Below, piece by piece: positions 41,446 through 45,685 of a DNA stretch of 45,685 nucleotides. Position 1 is the first letter of the stretch. Each line of letters opens with the position of its first letter. Where the stretch lies: positions 1 to 45,685 of the forward strand of contig CAJNDS010000893.1 of assembly GCA_905221605.1 (NCBI GenBank), read 5' to 3'. The DNA is from Symbiodinium natans. Its lineage: Eukaryota; Sar; Dinophyceae; Suessiales; Symbiodiniaceae. A program made the position numbers and the translations under genes. The notes beneath the pieces were generated by a model. It saw nothing but the letters and a program-made list of their open reading frames with translations. It did not search any database and was not told the DNA's origin.

Positions 41446-42885
41446 ACGTGATACCACAAGCATTCGGAAATTCGAGGCGCGCTAGACTCACGGCACTGCG
41501 CAAGGCTACAGTACGACACACGTTTGGGCTACCAGCCGCCGCGTAGAAACACTGCTCGAGCATTCTCCTTCAACGTAAGAGGGAAGAAGTGCTGTTGTGA
41601 TTTTCGACCGCCTTCTCTGCTTCTGCAGAAGATGGCAGTCTACAGCCTCGTCCACATCCTCGCCAGCAGCTTCCAATGTTGAGAAACTTCTGCTGACCTG
41701 GTGCTGGCACAGACGCCATGCTTTTTCCCCACGATTCCCTCGATGTCACAGCATGTGTGATCAGGGCACGGACCCCCCACCCCAACGGTACCTCCCCTGC
41801 CCTGTGGTGTGGTGGTGGGGCTGTGGGTTGTTCTTCACTTCCGCATGGCCGGACAGTTTTAGCGCTTTAGGGATTGGGGCGTTCAAGGTTGTTTGCTTAT
41901 TTTTGTTCTGGGTTCTTTTGGGGCTTGTTAGAGTTTTTTCGCTTGGCACACTTCTAGATTTGCGTTAGCTTGTTTAGAGTTTTGGGTTTTAGGATTTTGG
42001 ATGGTTCTAGGGCCAGGGCTTTCGGCTCTCACATTTGCACCGGCGGGCGAGGCCTAGTTTGTACACTTCTCGATTTGTGTGTGTGGGGGCATGCCATTAC
42101 GGGGGGTGTGGTGAACTGGCGAACCGCGAGGCGAGATCGTTACATGGCTGCTTCATGCTCGTCCCCAGTGAGGAGTCCTCCGATTATTGCCCCCATGACC
42201 TCTTGCAAGTCTGTTGAAGGCTGGCCTTCAAGGTGAAGTGGCGCGGTGCTTTAACCTGCGCTGCAGGGCTGGTTTCATCGCCGAAGACTGTAGCTGTGGT
42301 CTGACCAATCAGATCGTCCGGGTGAGGTCGGGCGCCTACCAAATGGTTCTAGATGGTTCAGTCCTGTCCAACTTGTCATTCATTTTGCTACAAGTGTTCT
42401 GCTGAGTTCTGCTTCTTACCATATGAACTATACTATTCTTATTATGATATATGAATACATCCGAGCTGCGATTTGCCAACGAAGCTTTGTTCATCACAGG
42501 CTTGCCAGCTCCATCATGCTGACTTCAAGCTTGAACGGCAACCCGACACAGAAGCCGGACGTCGCAAGCGACAGCACTCCAACTATAAATATCTACAGCC
42601 CTGCTCTGTCCCAGATTGTCCCAGTATGCTCGCCTGGGGCTCGGCTGCACGTAATGACCGAAAGTTGCGGTCAGCACTGTTCTCTCTGTGCCTGTCAACA
42701 GCCGGTTCACAAGCACTTCGAGAGAATCTTAGAGACAGGCTGGGAATGGCTGCCTTGAAGGATGGTTTTGCCAGAGGCTTGCGGATTACGTTGCACATGA
42801 GCATGGGCCAGCAGCTGATACTCAAATTCTAATAATCTGCTGAACTAGGCTCCCGTGCTGCTCCGCAATATCACCTTCAACTTGC

Positions 42886-43078
42886 CTGCAACGGATTCAT
42901 GACATTCCCTTGCTCGCTTGACGCTCGCCCCTGCCTGTACGTCTCCTCGTACTTCTGCCATATTTGGAAATCAGTGGGGTCAATCCGGGCAGCTTCGCGA
43001 AAATCCTGGCATCTCTGCACGGGCTTTATCGCTGCTTGTGGTCTTTCCAGACCTCGTAGGCAGCGCGAACATTTCCAC
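42886..43078 (-). CDS. Two exons of a HAT/TPR-like helical protein
   Basis: Exon 43044-43078 (acceptor CCCCCAG) encodes GNVRAAYEVWK. Exon 42886-43005 (acceptor TGCCAG) encodes 40 residues beginning DFREAARIDPTDFQIWQKYE and ends at the donor CAG|GCAAGT, the preferred form of a GC intron. Joined in phase 0 they read AAYEVWK-DFREAARIDP, with spaced aromatic and Ala residues typical of half-a-TPR or TPR helices, as in RNA-processing scaffold proteins. The first exon's donor (GACCAC) is non-canonical and uncertain. A further segment (HYVQPSPRRAYWDNLGQSRA, about 42600-42690, minus) may be the next exon. More of the gene must lie outside what I could resolve. Confidence 0.45.
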
Positions 43079-45102
43079 CTGGGGGCAGCATTGACAGCGC
43101 ATGAAACAAGAACCGCCGTGAACATGCGCACATGTGTTGACACATGTTGACATATGCTCACGGTTACCTGAATAAGCAAAAACAGCTTGTCTGTCAAAAA
43201 CACTGCATGAGGCTTGGTGATGTTTGGTGCTGTCCCAGCACAGGCCAGCAGGACAAACGATGCACACAAGGACATTAAGTTATACTTGATTCAAGCCACT
43301 CATGATGAGCACGAGGCTCAAAACATGCACGTCCAAGCGACATCGGTAGGTCCTGGTCCTGGATATTAGATGGTTTACGTGTACTTGTCATGTTGTATTA
43401 ACATTTCTGTTGGTTTCTTGTCAGCGCGTGCTCTGCACTTTGAGCACAGCAGGTGGGTCACACTGTCCGTAGGGAAGTGACTTGATGCATGTGTACTTGA
43501 CTATCAAATTCAAGATGCCCATGTGCCAAAGGCATCCCCCGGCCGGCTTTGTCTTACACACTGCCAATTCATGCACTTCATTTCCATGACACCGTATACA
43601 GGAAAGGTACGAACATTGATGTGGTTTTGTTGTTGTTGCCCCTCTTGCCCACTGCTTGTACTGCTTCCGGAAACAACGCACACACACACACACACTTCGC
43701 ATTCAGGCCAACGACGTACAGGCATTCCGTACCTAGCCTGCTGGTCATCAGGTTCCTATCCATGATGCGGGCTTCACGTTGCGAGCTTACCAGATGTCCT
43801 GTGGCACAACTGCTTATGCTTTCAACAGGACAAAGCCTCTAGTCCCCGGCATTTCGACTTTGCAGCACGACTCTTCACCTTCGGCTTCTTAGACTGATGC
43901 CCATGATGTGCTGATGTTTTTCGAGCGTGCCGCACCCACGAACGCAAATACGGGCTGCAGCATGCCGCATGCCTGCTCTACGGCAGCGGGACGTGGATGC
44001 GTATACGGGGGACGTTGCTCAACCTCTATGGCAATCTAGGGCAAAAAGCAACAGATTGCTAACCCTGCTTGCCCCAGTGCCCACAGGGCTGGTGAGAGTC
44101 TGGCCATGCAGGTGGCCCAATCCGAGTTGGTAGAAGTTCGAGGCAGATGCCTGCAGTTCCATGGCTCTCACTACCGCAAACATCCTCAAGCCACATGGCC
44201 AGCACCTTGCCATAACTGAATTCTCAGCTGTCGTTTAAAGACTGCAGGCCTCCATGTCGGCATCAATGCATGCGCGGCAGGCTATGCCCCGGTTGAAGCA
44301 TCCGTGCCGTTCGTTCTGTTGTGTACCAACTATACGGAACACAAGCTATGTCAACAAGCAAATTTGCATGCTCTAGAAGACTTGGCTTGCAGATGGCATC
44401 GGTTTATGCCATGATGGGCAATCGCTGCTTTCTACCATGGTCTTGAATCTTGAATGCACATCATGGAGGTGGCTGGGAACAGGTTCGAAGCCTTCCAAAC
44501 AGCATCCAATGTCACAGGTCGTTGCCTTTGTGGTGCGAGTCCAGGTCCCGGTCTAGAAGGTCATCCAACTCGTCTCGGCCTCCGGGTGTGCTTGCCTCTC
44601 CGTGAAAAATAAAAGAAACGCACACAGAACCCAAATCAATCGAAGGCCTTCCCAAGAAAAGCCCAAGTCCTTGGTCACCATGCAGGTGTCTGTGAAAGGC
44701 CTATTGACCATTCCGCAAAACTCTGCAGCCCTTTCGGCCCGAACAGTTGCTAGTAGGCTCGACTGGAGGGAAAGCAGACACGATTGACTTGGACATGTGC
44801 ATGCGGTGCATCAATTGCGTCTGCGTCAGGATCTGCTAGGGTCCTCACCCTGCTGTCTGACCTGAGGTGTGCTGACAGGGCTGAAAGGGCAGTTCGAAAG
44901 GCAACGGCTGCAGTGATGCTCCAAACTTCTGTGAAGAAGCACGGAACTTGAGAAAGACTCTTGTGCTGCTATGGCCATTTTGTTCGACGACCCTTAGCTG
45001 CCTTAGCTCCCAACTTCACTTTGTCTGCCCAGAAATCGTGGTCATAGATCTCTTCGGCATCCTACGGAGCTCTGCGCAATGCCTCTATTCTGCATTTTTG
45101 CC

Positions 45103-45685
45103 CTGCAGCTCAATTGAATCCTCCTTGCTTTCGTCCTCCTGTTCTAACCTCGAAAAGCCGAGAAGCAGGAGAGAAGCTCCAGGCAACAGAAGCAGACAAC
45201 AGCAGCTCTCGCAACACGAATTCGATGTAAAAGGATTAAACTCTTCGGGCTCGTCTGGCTCTGCATCTTCTCCAGGAACTTCGTCCTCCTCAGAGGCTTC
45301 AGTTCAATATGGACCGCGCATCTCATGAGCCAGATGACATGTGGCCTGGCAATGGAACTGACTAAGTGACTAAGTGTGACTAACATATGTTTGCAATGTG
45401 CAAGCTTGCCTCAGTTCTTGGTGATTGCACCTGGCAGATCGAGAAAGCGTGGCGTGATCCACCGGAGGCAATGGTCTACGTGCATGATGTGCATGGGACA
45501 AGCTGCATGCCTCGAGCCAATATGCGACCAGCGGCAATGCTGCAGCCAGCAGAATCAAGCGGAGCCTGCCAAGTTCGCCATACACGGCTGCAGCTTCTGG
45601 ATGCTGGAGACGGCTTGGGCTTTGGTACGGTGTTGACTTGCCACCGAAAGCGAAGCTCAGCTCAGGTTCGCGGTCCATCCCCAAC
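45103..45685 (-). CDS. Partial gene for an acidic protein, runs off the right edge
   Basis: Three coding-like minus-strand segments. The first is 45555-45681 (DREPELSFAFGGKSTPYQSP, PEAAAVYGELG). The second is about 45230-45300 (EASEEDEVPGEDAEPDEPEE, then FNPF). The third is about 45105-45155 (LEQEDESKEDSIELQ) and ends at CAGGGCAAAA, which could be a GC donor. The acidic stretches suggest a disordered region. The family is not recognisable and the 5' part is outside the window. 43100-45100 holds only a short CA run (43678-43693) and no gene I can support. Confidence 0.4.

Noticed and set aside
1-45685. tRNA, rRNA or snRNA genes
   Set aside because: I noticed no cloverleaf with A and B boxes and no conserved rRNA or snRNA blocks; a dedicated tool could still find a diverged one.

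Overview
The window reads as nuclear DNA of a dinoflagellate, probably of the Symbiodiniaceae type. The grounds are: telomeric repeats of the TTTAGGG/CCCTAAA kind; intron-dense genes whose introns start with GT, GC and probably GA; two sequences that look like relics of the dinoflagellate trans-spliced leader; reverse-transcriptase fragments of a kind I recall from dinoflagellate genomes; and every supported gene lying on the minus strand. No species can be named. One 100-base N gap (23086-23185) marks a scaffold join.

Layout. 298-2924 is a 14-exon minus-strand gene of unknown function. 3000-6300 is repeat-rich: a 200-bp direct repeat, a three-hairpin module, a cluster of five inverted repeats and degenerate telomeric repeat. 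6306-8772 is a second intron-dense minus-strand gene, probably for a membrane protein. 8890-17190 is a mosaic of tandem arrays: a palindromic minisatellite built from opposed telomere-like motifs, a 740-bp alternating purine-pyrimidine tract, (GGGGGAGTG)n arrays, two opposed arrays of an AGCTC unit, a subtelomeric junction segment and long CCCTAAA-type arrays. 17191-21728 is an apparently full-length L1-type non-LTR retrotransposon (ORF1 with coiled coil and an RRM-like domain; ORF2 with APE endonuclease and reverse transcriptase). Telomeric repeats of the same orientation bound it on both sides. 21729-25445 is more telomeric repeat and a 54-bp satellite with an embedded telomeric unit, interrupted by the gap.

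25446-45685 is lower in tandem repeats. It holds two decayed reverse-transcriptase fragments (about 26500 and 38100), CA-rich microsatellites, a 300-bp duplication, a degenerate 130-bp tandem array, and several sets of small minus-strand exons. The best of these encode an RRM RNA-binding domain (35912-36766) with Lys/Gly/Asp/Arg-rich neighbours, a HAT/TPR-like helical protein (about 42886-43078) and an acidic protein running off the right edge. These host genes are invisible as long ORFs because exons are 18-340 bases. I assembled them by eye from open frame, splice sites and phase, so junctions are proposals.

The observation I rate highest is the telomere-embedded retrotransposon. ORF1 and ORF2 share one reading frame separated by a single TGA, and its 5' end carries a short match to the trans-spliced leader joined directly to CCCTAAA repeats. 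Together these suggest an RNA that was trans-spliced, reverse transcribed and inserted into telomeric DNA, comparable in idea to the telomere-targeting SART/TRAS elements of silkworm and Zepp of Chlorella.
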